From: Deferribacteraceae bacterium
Lineage (GTDB): Bacteria; Chrysiogenota; Deferribacteres; Deferribacterales; JAISNW01
NCBI GenBank assembly: GCA_031256375.1
Contig: JAIRQX010000100.1
Coordinates: 1 to 37,582 of the forward strand
Direction of reading: 5' to 3'
DNA length: 37,582 nt
How positions within the stretch are numbered: position 1 is the stretch's first letter; each line of letters starts with the position of its first letter. Under the pieces are notes generated by a model. That model searched no databases, had not been told where the DNA came from, and was given only the letters and a program-made list of their open reading frames with translations. Made by a program: the position numbers and the translations under genes. Positions 26,920-36,651 of this stretch are shown here, in pieces.

Positions 26920-26964
26920 CTTGGCTCGCAAAGACGGTCAATGTAATAGGAAACCGCTATAATT
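26920..26964. repeat. partial copy of the dispersed repeat (right end only)
   Basis: GGCTCGCAAAGACGGTCAATG and GGAAACCGCTATA match the right half of the full copies. The left half is missing. It touches the end of the lipoprotein gene. Confidence 0.65.
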
Positions 26965-27867
26965 CTATAAACCACTATATATGAAAGTGGTTACCGTTGT
27001 TTGCGCAGTTTCTTCAGGATCAAACCGTACTTCAGTTGTAGTTCTCTTGATGGGAAATCCGTCGCTGTCGTATTCGTACACATTTTTTCTTATTGCATTA
27101 ACTCCATACTTAAAAATTGCGGTAGTTGTTTCGGTAACGTTATTATTAAGCCCGAAATACTCCCTGGCGGAATCAAAAAAGTACCAATGCAATAACCATT
27201 TCGGGGAAGCGCAGTTTAAAAGCGGCGATTTCTTGTCATCATATTTTAATTCTGTGACACTTTCAGCTACATTATCGTCATATTTTTCTAATATCATATT
27301 TCCATCCTGATATTGAAACGTATAAACCCGGTTGTCCGGTTCATCATAGCTTTGCATTTCATATTTAGCAAGATAACCGTCTTTGTTCAGGGTAATTGTA
27401 AGAGCGTTATCGGCATAAGTGTGATTGACGTTTATTGTTGAATTCCCGCTTATTCCAAAAGATGCCATTACTTCCATAGGGGTACTGAATTCAATCATAT
27501 TACCGTCGCCATCAGGATAAGAAAACATATGCACATACATCGTTTCTCCCCCCTGGTAATTGGATATTTTTACGAGACGGTTTTTATAGTCGTATTCAAA
27601 CCTAGTAGTAGCGCCATCGCCAAATATTATGCTTTCCAAGAGTTTTACGCCGTTACTGTCTTTGTTTTTGATGGCAGCCTCTATAGCGGCTTGTAACGCA
27701 GCTTCTTCGGCTGCCAGTCGCGCAGTTTCCGCTTCTACGGCAGCTTGTGCAGCTTTTTGGGCTTCCGCAGCAGCGGCGCTATTACTCCTGCTCTTGCAAG
27801 AGGTTAATGCCACCGCCGTCAGCGCTATGGCGGCAATAATCAAACAGTTCCGAAATACATTTTTCAT
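26965..27867 (-). CDS. predicted lipoprotein with Ala-rich coiled coil and YD-like strands
   Basis: The protein has 300 residues. The signal ends in the lipobox LTSC (Cys24) after a hydrophobic core (LIIAAIALTAVAL). Residues about 30-68 are an Ala/Glu-rich helix (AAAAEAQKAAQAAVEAETAR), likely a coiled coil. The rest is strand-rich with YD-type patterns such as TTRFEYDYKNRLVKISNY, YEMQSYDEPDNRVYTFQY and NVYEYDSDGFPIKRTTTE. These resemble the repeated strands of secreted surface proteins of unknown function. GGAG lies 7 bases before the ATG and can pair with CTCC next to it. It lies 59 bases after the hybrid kinase gene, so the two may be co-transcribed. Confidence 0.7.
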   Translation of the reverse strand: MKNVFRNCLIIAAIALTAVALTSCKSRSNSAAAAEAQKAAQAAVEAETARLAAEEAALQAAIEAAIKNKDSNGVKLLESIIFGDGATTRFEYDYKNRLVKISNYQGGETMYVHMFSYPDGDGNMIEFSTPMEVMASFGISGNSTINVNHTYADNALTITLNKDGYLAKYEMQSYDEPDNRVYTFQYQDGNMILEKYDDNVAESVTELKYDDKKSPLLNCASPKWLLHWYFFDSAREYFGLNNNVTETTTAIFKYGVNAIRKNVYEYDSDGFPIKRTTTEVRFDPEETAQTTVTTFIYSGL

Positions 27868-27926
27868 GGAGGTTCTCCCATATATTTATTTTACAGTCGT
27901 TTTGCTATGGATTCTTTATCATGTGT

Positions 27927-30900
27927 TTATCTTAAAATATCCTGCTTAAAATATCTTGACACAGTTTTTATAAGCCTGTCATATTCAATAGGTTTTGCTA
28001 TATGTGACGTCATGCCGTGGGCAATGGCTTCGTTTGCATCCTCTTGGAATGCGTTTGCGGTAAGCGCTACTATAGGCACATACTTTGCATCCGCCCTATC
28101 CATAATGCGTATTCTTTCCGTGGCTTCGTACCCGTTCATGTTAGGCATCTGAATATCCATAAATATCATCCCGTATTCGCCTTCGGCTGATGCGGCAAAT
28201 TTGTTCACCGCATCACTTCCGTCTTCCGCCTCATCCACCGTAAGACCTGTGCTTTTTAGCTGTTCTTTTAATACAAGCCTGTTAATCATATTATCGTCAA
28301 CAAGAAGTATTCTTTTTGCGTTTGACAGTGTGGCGTGTATTTCAGGTATTTCTTCGTGCAAATTAAGCTTTTCCGCGGTTTTAAGGCGGAGCGTGAAGGT
28401 AAATGTGCTGCCTTCGCCGGGGGAGCTTTTGAGGTCAATACTATTGCCGCTCAAAAGATTGACTATACTGTTGCTTATAGAAAGACCTAAACCGGTGCCG
28501 CCATATTTTTGAGATATATGGGATCCTCCCTGTACAAAAGGTTTGAAAAGAATACTTTTCTGCTCGTCAGTTATCCCAATCCCCGTATCCTTTACGGAAA
28601 ACTCTAAAAAATCACTTTCAGCGTCATGCCCTGTGTATTTTATTAAGAACCAGATATTGCCCCTGTTCGGTGTAAATTTTACCGCGTTACCCAGTAGATT
28701 TATAAGCACCTGCCTTATTCTTATAGGATCGCTTATGTATATGTTGTGAGGCAGCCCGGCTATATCCATATAAAAGTTAATTAATTTTTCATCGCACCTA
28801 GGATGTATGATAGTAGCCACGTCTTCCGCCAGCGCCGCTAGATCAAACGTATCTTCGGAAAGTTCAATCTTACCTGCTTCTATCTTTGATATATCTAAAA
28901 TATCGTTCAAAAGACCCAAAAGATGCCTTGAAGAAGTTTCGATCTGGCTGACATGGTTTTTTATTTCATTAAAGTTTTCAGCGCCGTTTTGCAGTTTCAT
29001 TTTTGAAATGTGTACCATACCTATAATGGCGTTCATGGGGGTCCTTATCTCATGGCTCATTCGCGCCAAAAACTCACTTTTTGCCATATTAGCGTGCATT
29101 GCCGCCTCAACCGCCTCACGAAGTTCTATCTGTATTGCGCGAAGTTTTTTTTCAACAGCCGCGCGGCGTGATATATCTCTTGATACGCCAAGAATTCCCA
29201 TAAGTTTGCCGTCCAAGCTAAATACAGGCGTACGGGCGGTTTCCACTGTTTCCGTATGCCCGTCGGCAAAGGTAAACTCGTCTTCCGTGTAAATAGTTTG
29301 CTGCTCCAGCAGCACAGAGTTGTCCAGTTTTTGGTAATTTTCTTCATTTATACCGTTGGGGTGGCTTAAAAATTGCTCCGCGCGCGCGCTGCCTATTATC
29401 TCTTCAGTATTTTTGCCTACAAACGCCGCAAACCGCGGATTCACCGCAAGGTATCTGAAAGACAAGTCTTTATACCAGATAATATCCAGAGTAGCGGAGA
29501 ATACTGTGTTCAGAAGCGCTTTCTGATCCTCAATCATCTTTTGTTTAAGCGCAAAATCAGTCACATCGTTTGATGTCAGAATGTAACCGATCTTATTGCC
29601 GTTTTCATCGTAAAACTCTTTTGCCGCGCTTTTATAGTAACGCTCATTTTGCGGATAATATAACATCTCCGCTTCCTTTTCAGCCATAAGGCTCGCTATA
29701 CCGCTATATCTGGAATTAGGGGGGTATATCGTGATTTCGTTGTATGGTTTACCCACAATATCTTTCAGAGAAGACAATCTGAGCATTGAAAGAATATAGT
29801 TATTAGCGTAGATTACCTTCCCCTCCATATCAACGGTAACAAGCCCCCCATTAAAACTTTCCACTATACTGTCAGCCATATAATCAAAAGAGTTTGCGAG
29901 CATTCCCATCTCATCTTTGAGATTGCTGTGAAATCTGAACTGGCGTTCACCGGATTTAAAGCGGGAAATGCCCTCTATAAGTATATTTATGTATTTGGTA
30001 AGTATGGACGCAAGCCATATAGCGATAATCATTACAATAACCAGCATAATAGCTGTAAAAGTAATCAGATAAGATGCGGTCGTTAAAAGATTTTTGCTGA
30101 TTGAAAGCTGCGCGTAGGCAGATTCATTTTTAAGCTGCGTGTCAGTGGAAACAATAAGCTTTTCAATGGATTTTCCGATCTCTGTAGCGGGTTTTTGAAA
30201 ATCCTCTAAACCGAAGCCTATTGTAACAAAACCAAACCCCCTTTTTGAGGCGGCATATTGACCTGTATAATATGGAATTGCAGCAGCAGTATTGCGTTTC
30301 AACAATCCGCCCCATAAAATTACAAACGATCCGGAACCGCCGAACTGTGTCAGATCAAACCAACCCGTGCACTGGGGCGCAAAGTTCAGATAGCGGCAGT
30401 CCAAACCCACAAGCCCTTGTTTGGTGAGTTCCGGAGCGGGGTTTTTGCTGTTTGACTGTGCCTGAAATACGGGTACATCTTTTATGAACTCTGAATATCT
30501 TTTCCCGCTTGCCTGCCATTCGTTATATATTCTGTCTTCCAGCCACGGCGCTTGCGGATCGCCTGTCGCAGGGTCATATCCGGTAATGGAAGAGTGGCGC
30601 GGGTGTACTATGCAGCGCCCTTTATGATCCCATATAAAGGCGTAGTTGCCGGCGGAAGCGTCAGGGATTTCGATATACCTCTCATTTGTAGGGGTAATCT
30701 TGGAGGTAAACTCCATTAAATGATCATGGTTAAGCGCAAGGGTGACGTAGCCTGAGATTTTGCCATTTTCAACAACGGGCGCAGCCCATCGGATAAGCCC
30801 TTTGAATCTTTTCCCTAAGGGATTTTCTTTGCCGGCGTAAGCGGATTTATCCGGTTCGAACGGTATTCCCTCCGTTTCCGCATTTGATGGGTTATACACA

Positions 30901-31697
30901 CCGGTTATCTTTGATCCGACATAAGCGCCTATTACGTCAGATATGTATATCTCTCCCGGTTTCAGATTTACAAGTTCTTTATAATAATCCTCGGCTTTGA
31001 CAAACGTATTTTCCTTTTTAGAAATATCTTTTAATTCAGGTGAAAGCAGTGGCGATGTGGTAACCTTTATTCTCTCACGCCCTTTTAAATCAACAAAGGT
31101 AATCTCGTAAAACAACGGGACGTTTTCGTATTGAAAATTATCCGGTTCGAGATAGTGAAAATTTTCATTGTTTTCCGGGTTCGATGAAAGAACACTGAAC
31201 ACTTCCGGCTCGGGCGCATTCTCTTCCACCCATGTAAGGCTATCCGGCGAAAGGGTCCAATTTCCCTGCTTTATTATCAAGCCTTTTTTCATTTCGGCGA
31301 AACGCCTGTATTCTTCCCTGTCAGGAGCAACAGACGCAAGATAGTTTATATCGCTGTCTATTGAATATAGGAATTTCGCCACACTTTTAGCGGTATCTGT
31401 GGTGATGCGTTCTATATATTCGCGACCGCTTTCATCCAGCGCGTTTACCGCGTTATCTACGGCGATATTACCGATCTTTTTCAGTGAATTTTTTGCCATC
31501 TGGGCAAGCTGGTTTGTCGTAGTACGGAGTTCTTCCCCCAGATTCCATGTCTGACGCCAAGCCATAAACGCCACAATTATGAGAGGGATAATCTTTATTA
31601 CAACAAAGAGCATTATCAGCTTAGCGCGCATTCTGAAGCCGAAATAGTTGAATATTCTGTCAATAAGAGATTTTAAGAAATCTGTTATATTTTTCAT
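27927..31697 (-). CDS. hybrid sensor histidine kinase with extracytoplasmic sensor, HAMP, two PAS domains and receiver
   Basis: This is a 1256-residue membrane kinase. TM1 is near residues 24-46. A large periplasmic region of about 490 residues looks Cache-like (NYAFIWDHKGRCIVHPRHSS). TM2 is at about 540-565, then HAMP, and PAS domains at about 605-720 and 725-850. HisKA has the phospho-accepting His882 in FLARMSHEIRTPMNAIIG. The ATPase has the N box RQVLINLLGNAVKF and glycine boxes VKDTGIGI and GGTGLGLSI. The C-terminal receiver has RILLVDDN, Asp1181 in FMDIQMPNMNGYEA, and LTANAF and KP residues. No separate response regulator is adjacent, so phosphate would pass to the internal receiver and then to a distant partner. 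The ligand is unknown. Confidence 0.92.
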   Translation of the reverse strand: MKNITDFLKSLIDRIFNYFGFRMRAKLIMLFVVIKIIPLIIVAFMAWRQTWNLGEELRTTTNQLAQMAKNSLKKIGNIAVDNAVNALDESGREYIERITTDTAKSVAKFLYSIDSDINYLASVAPDREEYRRFAEMKKGLIIKQGNWTLSPDSLTWVEENAPEPEVFSVLSSNPENNENFHYLEPDNFQYENVPLFYEITFVDLKGRERIKVTTSPLLSPELKDISKKENTFVKAEDYYKELVNLKPGEIYISDVIGAYVGSKITGVYNPSNAETEGIPFEPDKSAYAGKENPLGKRFKGLIRWAAPVVENGKISGYVTLALNHDHLMEFTSKITPTNERYIEIPDASAGNYAFIWDHKGRCIVHPRHSSITGYDPATGDPQAPWLEDRIYNEWQASGKRYSEFIKDVPVFQAQSNSKNPAPELTKQGLVGLDCRYLNFAPQCTGWFDLTQFGGSGSFVILWGGLLKRNTAAAIPYYTGQYAASKRGFGFVTIGFGLEDFQKPATEIGKSIEKLIVSTDTQLKNESAYAQLSISKNLLTTASYLITFTAIMLVIVMIIAIWLASILTKYINILIEGISRFKSGERQFRFHSNLKDEMGMLANSFDYMADSIVESFNGGLVTVDMEGKVIYANNYILSMLRLSSLKDIVGKPYNEITIYPPNSRYSGIASLMAEKEAEMLYYPQNERYYKSAAKEFYDENGNKIGYILTSNDVTDFALKQKMIEDQKALLNTVFSATLDIIWYKDLSFRYLAVNPRFAAFVGKNTEEIIGSARAEQFLSHPNGINEENYQKLDNSVLLEQQTIYTEDEFTFADGHTETVETARTPVFSLDGKLMGILGVSRDISRRAAVEKKLRAIQIELREAVEAAMHANMAKSEFLARMSHEIRTPMNAIIGMVHISKMKLQNGAENFNEIKNHVSQIETSSRHLLGLLNDILDISKIEAGKIELSEDTFDLAALAEDVATIIHPRCDEKLINFYMDIAGLPHNIYISDPIRIRQVLINLLGNAVKFTPNRGNIWFLIKYTGHDAESDFLEFSVKDTGIGITDEQKSILFKPFVQGGSHISQKYGGTGLGLSISNSIVNLLSGNSIDLKSSPGEGSTFTFTLRLKTAEKLNLHEEIPEIHATLSNAKRILLVDDNMINRLVLKEQLKSTGLTVDEAEDGSDAVNKFAASAEGEYGMIFMDIQMPNMNGYEATERIRIMDRADAKYVPIVALTANAFQEDANEAIAHGMTSHIAKPIEYDRLIKTVSRYFKQDILR

Positions 31698-31723
31698 TAA
31701 ACCTTATTCAATGATAAAGTATA

Positions 31724-32059
31724 TTATGTTGTTTTACTATATCCGCTTACATTAAAGATTTTTGCAGTGGAATATGCGTTTTGGGCGCGTATCTTCAACC
31801 GTTCCGCATTTATTGAATCCTGTAACCGCTCCTGCTCCGCGGCAAAAGCGGCTTCCAGAGATTTTGCCGCAATAAGCATATCAGACAGCTTTTCTTCAGA
31901 AACAGTATCAGGTTCATTTTCTGCAATCAGCATAAGTTGTTCAAAAGATGAGCTATAACTGGCGTAAAGTTCTTCTGACATCAGGTTTTCTCTTGAGCTG
32001 ATCATCTTTTCCGCAAGTTTTTTTGTATGTATCCATATCAGATCAAAATTTGTCAGCAT
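31724..32059 (-). CDS. small helical protein of unknown function
   Basis: The protein has 111 residues, mostly helical and charged (KKLAEKMISSRENLMSEELY, KLSDMLIAAKSLEAAFAAEQ), with no signal peptide or membrane helix. I do not recognise a family. It lies 26 bases upstream of the hybrid kinase gene and 42 bases downstream of the XRE regulator, all in one direction, so the three probably form one operon. A chaperone-like or adaptor role would fit the shape but is speculation. Confidence 0.6.
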   Translation of the reverse strand: MLTNFDLIWIHTKKLAEKMISSRENLMSEELYASYSSSFEQLMLIAENEPDTVSEEKLSDMLIAAKSLEAAFAAEQERLQDSINAERLKIRAQNAYSTAKIFNVSGYSKTT

Positions 32060-32101
32060 AAGGTAATTTTAGCAGACATTTTTTTCAGCCGCAAGATTAT
32101 G

Positions 32102-32449
32102 TTAAAAATTTTTCTTTGTTTTCCCTGACAGCAGATTTGCAATTTCTGATACAATCACTAAAATTGATTCACACTCGTCTTTCCGTAGGTTTTTTATAAT
32201 ATCCGCAAACTGGAAGGCATAGTTATAGTTATTAACAGGCGGGAAAAAATTTGTCAGAGGACACTGGAAAAGTGTAGCAAATTGGTAAAGCCTTTTTAAT
32301 GTGGGGGCAGTGACTCCGTTTTCTATCCGTGACACACTTTCCATTTCAAGCCCGACAGCTTCGCTGACCTGTTCCTGAGTCATCTTTCTTTTACGCCGCA
32401 TCTGGGCTATTCTGCCCCCAACCGCTTTTATCAATTCATTCTCGTTCAT
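32102..32449 (-). CDS. XRE-family transcriptional regulator
   Basis: The protein has 115 residues. Residues 8-65 form a Cro/C1-type helix-turn-helix: GGRIAQMRRKRKMTQEQVSE is the first half and VGLEMESVSRIENGVTAPTL holds the recognition helix. The C-terminal part is short and helical, possibly for dimerisation. It is the first gene of the run leading to the small helical protein, the hybrid kinase and the lipoprotein, and so could regulate that operon, itself included. No operator is obvious. Confidence 0.85.
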   Translation of the reverse strand: MNENELIKAVGGRIAQMRRKRKMTQEQVSEAVGLEMESVSRIENGVTAPTLKRLYQFATLFQCPLTNFFPPVNNYNYAFQFADIIKNLRKDECESILVIVSEIANLLSGKTKKNF

Positions 32450-32616
32450 TAACTCACTGCAACATAGTGTAAAAACTAAACCATAACATACCCCCTTACT
32501 AAATATTATGTCATTTTATCTCAAGTACAGATATAAAATATTGACATAATGTATCAATGCGTATAAAATATATATTATTGTATCCGTCTCATATTTTTCA
32601 ACCTCCTCACTTTTTA

Positions 32617-32647
32617 GGAAGGAGGGGCTGCACAGCCCCTCCCTTCC
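32617..32647. other. strong hairpin between nifJ and the XRE gene
   Basis: GGAAGGAGGGGCTG pairs with CAGCCCCTCCCTTCC with one bulged C and a two-base loop. No T run follows on either strand. It could end nifJ transcription, attenuate the XRE operon or be a remnant. Confidence 0.45.
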
Positions 32648-32663
32648 GTCTGAGAAAGCAGTT

Positions 32664-32731
32664 TACAGCAGTTCCTTAATTGCATTGACCGTCTTTGCGA
32701 GCGAGATGTTTTTTATGAAGCGCGGGAACTG
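32664..32731. repeat. dispersed palindromic repeat, internally deleted copy
   Basis: TACAGCAGTTCC, ATTGACCGTCTTTGCGAGCG and TTTTTTATGAAGCGCGG match the full copies. The second half is lost and GGGAACTG remains at the end. It lies 4 bases downstream of the nifJ stop codon. Confidence 0.7.
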
Positions 32732-32735
32732 GGCG

Positions 32736-35700
32736 TTAACTGAAATCAATCTTTTCAGCTATCTGTTTAAGCACATTGATCCTGCGTTTCAAATTTTTAT
32801 CCGCCTCCTCTGACAGCTTTTCATAAAGCTCCGGCGTGGCTTTCTTTGTGATACGGAAACGGTTTTCCCCATCCATAAAATCCGCAAGCGATCCGGAGAT
32901 TGTCTTGCTGTCCATCTGAAGCGGGGTTTTGCCTTCAATCATAAGTCGCGGATCAAAGCGGTAAAGCGGCCAATACCCTGTCCGGATCGCTTTTTTATGC
33001 TCCTCAATACCTTTTGTCATATTTATGCCATGCGCTATACAGTGGCTGTAGGCTATTATAAGAGACGGTCCGGGGAATGATTCCGCCTCAGAGAATGCTT
33101 TTATACATTGCGCCGCGTTGGATAATGATATATGCGCGACATATACCCTCCCATAAGTCATCGCTATCATACCCAAATCCTTCTTTTCCAGCATTTTCCC
33201 CTTGGATGCGAATTTGGCGTTAGCCGCCATAGGAGTGGATTTGGATGACTGACCGCCGGTGTTGGAGTAAACCTCGGTATCAAGCACAAGTAAATTTACA
33301 TCCGCGCCGCCGGCGATAACATGATCCAGCCCTCCGTAGCCAATGTCGTAAGCCCAGCCATCGCCTCCGACGATCCAGACAGATTTCTTAACAAGCTGAT
33401 CCGCCACCGCAAGAAAATCGGCCGCTTCCTGAGTATTCAGCCAGACAGACGCCGCTTTCAGCGTTTCAATATTCTTTCTGTGTTCTTCTATTTCAGATTG
33501 TGTCTTAGGATTGGCGGACATTACCATATCCGTAATAGGGTTGTTAAGCAGCGGAGCGATCTTCGCAAGAAGATGTTTTGCATAATCCGCCTGTTGTTCC
33601 GCCGCCACAGATATTCCCAGTCCAAACTCGGCGTTATCTTCAAAAAGTGAGTTTGCCCATGCGGGTCCGCGCCCGTCCGCGCGGGTGCAGTATGGTGTTG
33701 TCGGCAGATTACCGCCAAATATGGATGAACAGCCTGTAGCGTTAGCTATGATTAACCTGTCACCGAAAAGCTGTGTTAATAGTTTTATATACGGCGTTTC
33801 TCCGCATCCGGCGCACGCGCCGGAGAATTCAAAGTGGTGAGGGGCAAGCTGCACCCCTTTTAAGGTAGTTTTACTGTATTTATCTACGGGCAGTTCCGGA
33901 ATAGAGCGGAAAAATGCAAAATTTTCCGCTTCCTGCCCTCTCAGAGGCATCTGCTGACGCATATTAATCGCTTTTTCAGAAGCATTATCACTACCGGATA
34001 CAGGGCAGTTGAATACGCATACGCCGCACCCTGTGCAGTCTTCAGGGGCGACCTGCATTGTTGCTTTCATTCCGGCGAACTCTTTCCCTTTTGCGTCTGC
34101 GCTCTTAAATGTGGCAGGAGCGTTTTTCAGCAGCGCTTCATCGTAAATTTTGAGCCTGATAGCCGCGTGTGGGCATAAAAACGAGCACATTGCGCACTGG
34201 GTGCAAATTGTCTCATTCCACACGGGTATATTTATTGCTATATTGCGTTTCTCATACCGCGCTGTGGAAACCGGCCATGTACCGTCCACAGGCATTTGGG
34301 AAACTTTGACCTTATCCCCTTCGTTTGCTGTAAGCATACTTATAGTATTTCGGACAAAATCAGGCGCTTCTTTTGTTTCAGTACAGCGGTTTTTGATTAC
34401 AAAAGGGATCTGCCCCGCATCCCCGTGCATACCGGATTTTTCCGTAAACCCCGGATATTTAATCAATTCAATATCATTAAATCCGTGTTCCATAGCTTTT
34501 ATGTTCATCTCTACGGTTTTTTCACCGTATCTGCCGTAGGTTTTTATTACTGTTCCGGCTATAGCTTTTTTGGCTGTATCTTCACCAATAATACCGCTGA
34601 TTTTAAAGAATGCCGCTTGAAGCGCCATATTTACACGGGAACCCAGCCCCAGTTTTTCGGCTATGCTAACCGCGTCTATTGTATAGAACCGCGCTTGCGC
34701 GGCGGTGATTTGTCGCCTGACAAATTCGGGAAGTTTACCCCATACATCTTCCGTATTGCATTGGCTGTTCAGGAGGAATGTTCCCCCTTTTTTGAGAGGT
34801 CCCAGTATGTTAAAATGTTCAAGAAAACTAAAATGATGGCAGGCTATAAAATCAGCTTTTTGTATAAGATATGAGCTTTTTATCTTTCTGTCGCCGATAC
34901 GCAGATGAGATGTAGTCATGGAGCCGGATTTTTTAGAATCGTACACAAAATAAGCCTGTACATTCTTTGTTGTTTCATTATATATAATTTTAGCTGTATT
35001 TTTGTTTGCACCAACAGTTCCGTCAGAACCGAGTCCGTAAAACATTGCGTTGAACATATTTTCCTGATCGGTTATCCAGTTTGCGTCCCATGAAAGACTT
35101 TTACCGGTTATGTCGTCTGTTATGCCTACAGTGAAACTCTTTACCGGCATTTCTGATCTGAGGTTATCATATACGGCTTTAACCATTGCAGGTGTAAAAT
35201 CTTTTGAGCCTAATCCAAACCTTCCGCCCGTCACAGACGGATAAGCTCCTTTGATCAAATTATTTTCAGCAGCTTCACCAAGGGCTGTGCGGACAAGCTG
35301 ATAAAGCGGCTCTCCGGCGTTCCCCGGTTCCTTTGTACGGTCCAGTACAGCAATTCTTTTAACGCCGGCGGGGAGGGTTTTAACAAATGTCTCTGACGGA
35401 AATGGTATAAACAGACGGATTTTTATCAGACCATATTTCCCCCCATGTTTATTCAGAGTGTCTATGGTTTCTTCCGTTACGTCCGCGGCTGAACCCATTA
35501 CCACGATTATATCCTCTGCGTCCGTGGCGCCGTAATACTCAATATTATGGTATTGTCTGCCGGTAAGTCCAGCAAATTTATCCATCTCTTCCTGAGCAAT
35601 CCGCGTTGCTTCAGCGTATAGTTGATTTGCAGATTCCCTGCCCTGAAAATATACATCCGGGTTCTGTGATGTTCCCTTTATAGAAGGGTGATCGGGCGAC

Positions 35701-36329
35701 AGCGCGCGGGAACGGTGCGCGCGGATAAGTTCATTGTCAATCATACAGCGCATATCATCATAAGTCAGTTCTTCCGCCATTGCCATTTCATGGGATGTCC
35801 GGAATCCGTCAAAGAAGTGCAACACAGGAAGTCTTGCGCGGAGAGTTACAGCTTGGGATATAAGAGCCATATCCATAACTTCCTGAGGGTTAGCGGATAC
35901 CATCATAATCCAGCCGGCAGCGCGGCAAGCCATTACGTCCGAGTGATCACCGAATATTGAAAGCGCCTGTGCCGCAAGCGCTCTTGCGCTTACATGGAAA
36001 ACCGTAGGGGTACACTCCCCCGCAATTTTATACATATTCGGGATCATAAGCAGTAGTCCCTGTGAAGCGGTAAACGTGGTGGTAAGGGATCCGGCGGACA
36101 GTGAGCCGTGTACCGCCCCGGCTGCCCCGCTTTCAGACTGTAGCGCTGTAACGGCGGGAACTACCCCCCAGATATTCGTTTCTCCGCGAGCGGATTTTTC
36201 ATCGCAGATTTCACCCATTACGGAGGAAGGGGTTATCGGATAGATAGCTATAACTTCGTTTGTGGCATGTGCAACATAGGCAGCGGCAGCGTTGCCGTCA
36301 ATATTTATACGGCGTCTTTTATTTTCCAT
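32736..36329 (-). CDS. nifJ: pyruvate:ferredoxin (flavodoxin) oxidoreductase, single-chain
   Basis: This 1197-residue cytoplasmic enzyme converts pyruvate and CoA to acetyl-CoA and CO2, passing electrons to ferredoxin or flavodoxin. The usual order is seen. The N-terminal domain has EVIAIYPITPSSVMGEICDE. Domains II and III follow, with FGLGSKDFTPAMVKAVYDNL. Two 4Fe-4S clusters start at C709 (CTQCAMCSFLCP) and C765 (CTGCGVCVFNCP). The C-terminal thiamine-diphosphate domain has CAGCGETPYIKLL, ANATGCSSIFGGN, GGDGWAYDIGYGGLDHV and LDTEVYSNTGGQSSKSTPM. Full length matches the NifJ family. AGGAG precedes the ATG. The oxygen-sensitive enzyme signals anaerobic carbon metabolism. Confidence 0.97.
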   Translation of the reverse strand: MENKRRRINIDGNAAAAYVAHATNEVIAIYPITPSSVMGEICDEKSARGETNIWGVVPAVTALQSESGAAGAVHGSLSAGSLTTTFTASQGLLLMIPNMYKIAGECTPTVFHVSARALAAQALSIFGDHSDVMACRAAGWIMMVSANPQEVMDMALISQAVTLRARLPVLHFFDGFRTSHEMAMAEELTYDDMRCMIDNELIRAHRSRALSPDHPSIKGTSQNPDVYFQGRESANQLYAEATRIAQEEMDKFAGLTGRQYHNIEYYGATDAEDIIVVMGSAADVTEETIDTLNKHGGKYGLIKIRLFIPFPSETFVKTLPAGVKRIAVLDRTKEPGNAGEPLYQLVRTALGEAAENNLIKGAYPSVTGGRFGLGSKDFTPAMVKAVYDNLRSEMPVKSFTVGITDDITGKSLSWDANWITDQENMFNAMFYGLGSDGTVGANKNTAKIIYNETTKNVQAYFVYDSKKSGSMTTSHLRIGDRKIKSSYLIQKADFIACHHFSFLEHFNILGPLKKGGTFLLNSQCNTEDVWGKLPEFVRRQITAAQARFYTIDAVSIAEKLGLGSRVNMALQAAFFKISGIIGEDTAKKAIAGTVIKTYGRYGEKTVEMNIKAMEHGFNDIELIKYPGFTEKSGMHGDAGQIPFVIKNRCTETKEAPDFVRNTISMLTANEGDKVKVSQMPVDGTWPVSTARYEKRNIAINIPVWNETICTQCAMCSFLCPHAAIRLKIYDEALLKNAPATFKSADAKGKEFAGMKATMQVAPEDCTGCGVCVFNCPVSGSDNASEKAINMRQQMPLRGQEAENFAFFRSIPELPVDKYSKTTLKGVQLAPHHFEFSGACAGCGETPYIKLLTQLFGDRLIIANATGCSSIFGGNLPTTPYCTRADGRGPAWANSLFEDNAEFGLGISVAAEQQADYAKHLLAKIAPLLNNPITDMVMSANPKTQSEIEEHRKNIETLKAASVWLNTQEAADFLAVADQLVKKSVWIVGGDGWAYDIGYGGLDHVIAGGADVNLLVLDTEVYSNTGGQSSKSTPMAANAKFASKGKMLEKKDLGMIAMTYGRVYVAHISLSNAAQCIKAFSEAESFPGPSLIIAYSHCIAHGINMTKGIEEHKKAIRTGYWPLYRFDPRLMIEGKTPLQMDSKTISGSLADFMDGENRFRITKKATPELYEKLSEEADKNLKRRINVLKQIAEKIDFS

Positions 36330-36427
36330 TAAACAATCTCCTCAAAATAAGAGAAATTACCCGAGTTTATACTTAGGGCTTATTTTAACGCCCTGAGTAC
36401 GGTGACAAATATAGATCAAGCCTACCT

Positions 36428-36457
36428 AATATTGCATTATATAAAGTTAATTGTCAA
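36428..36457 (-). promoter_or_regulatory. possible nifJ promoter
   Basis: On the minus strand a perfect TTGACA (36457-36452) is followed by an 18-base spacer and AATATT (36433-36428), about 100 bases ahead of the nifJ start. The -10 is weak. A TATAAT also occurs but at a wrong spacing from this -35. The remaining 36330-36599 DNA is AT-rich with no gene visible. Confidence 0.35.
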
Positions 36458-36599
36458 CGGATCGTAACCCGTTTCTGAAAATTTTTAAGAACTGCGTAAA
36501 ATACGCATTTACTCAAGATTATTATAACAACTAAAAATGGCGTATTTATGCTACTTACAGAGGTTTATAGAACAAGCGTTACGCGAAATAATTTTGTTA

Positions 36600-36628
36600 T
36601 TGACATAGATGTAGGCTTAGATTATATT
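36600..36628 (+). promoter_or_regulatory. strong promoter of the tRNA-Val gene
   Basis: TTGACA (36600-36605), a 17-base spacer and TATATT (36623-36628) form a near-consensus sigma-70-type promoter. The tRNA begins 24 bases after the -10. Confidence 0.7.
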
Positions 36629-36651
36629 GCTTTTCCGTTCAGTTTTTCAAA

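Noticed and set aside
36400-36421. FNR/CRP-type site upstream of nifJ
   Set aside because: Only one half-site (TTGAT on the minus strand) matches; the second half is too degenerate to claim.
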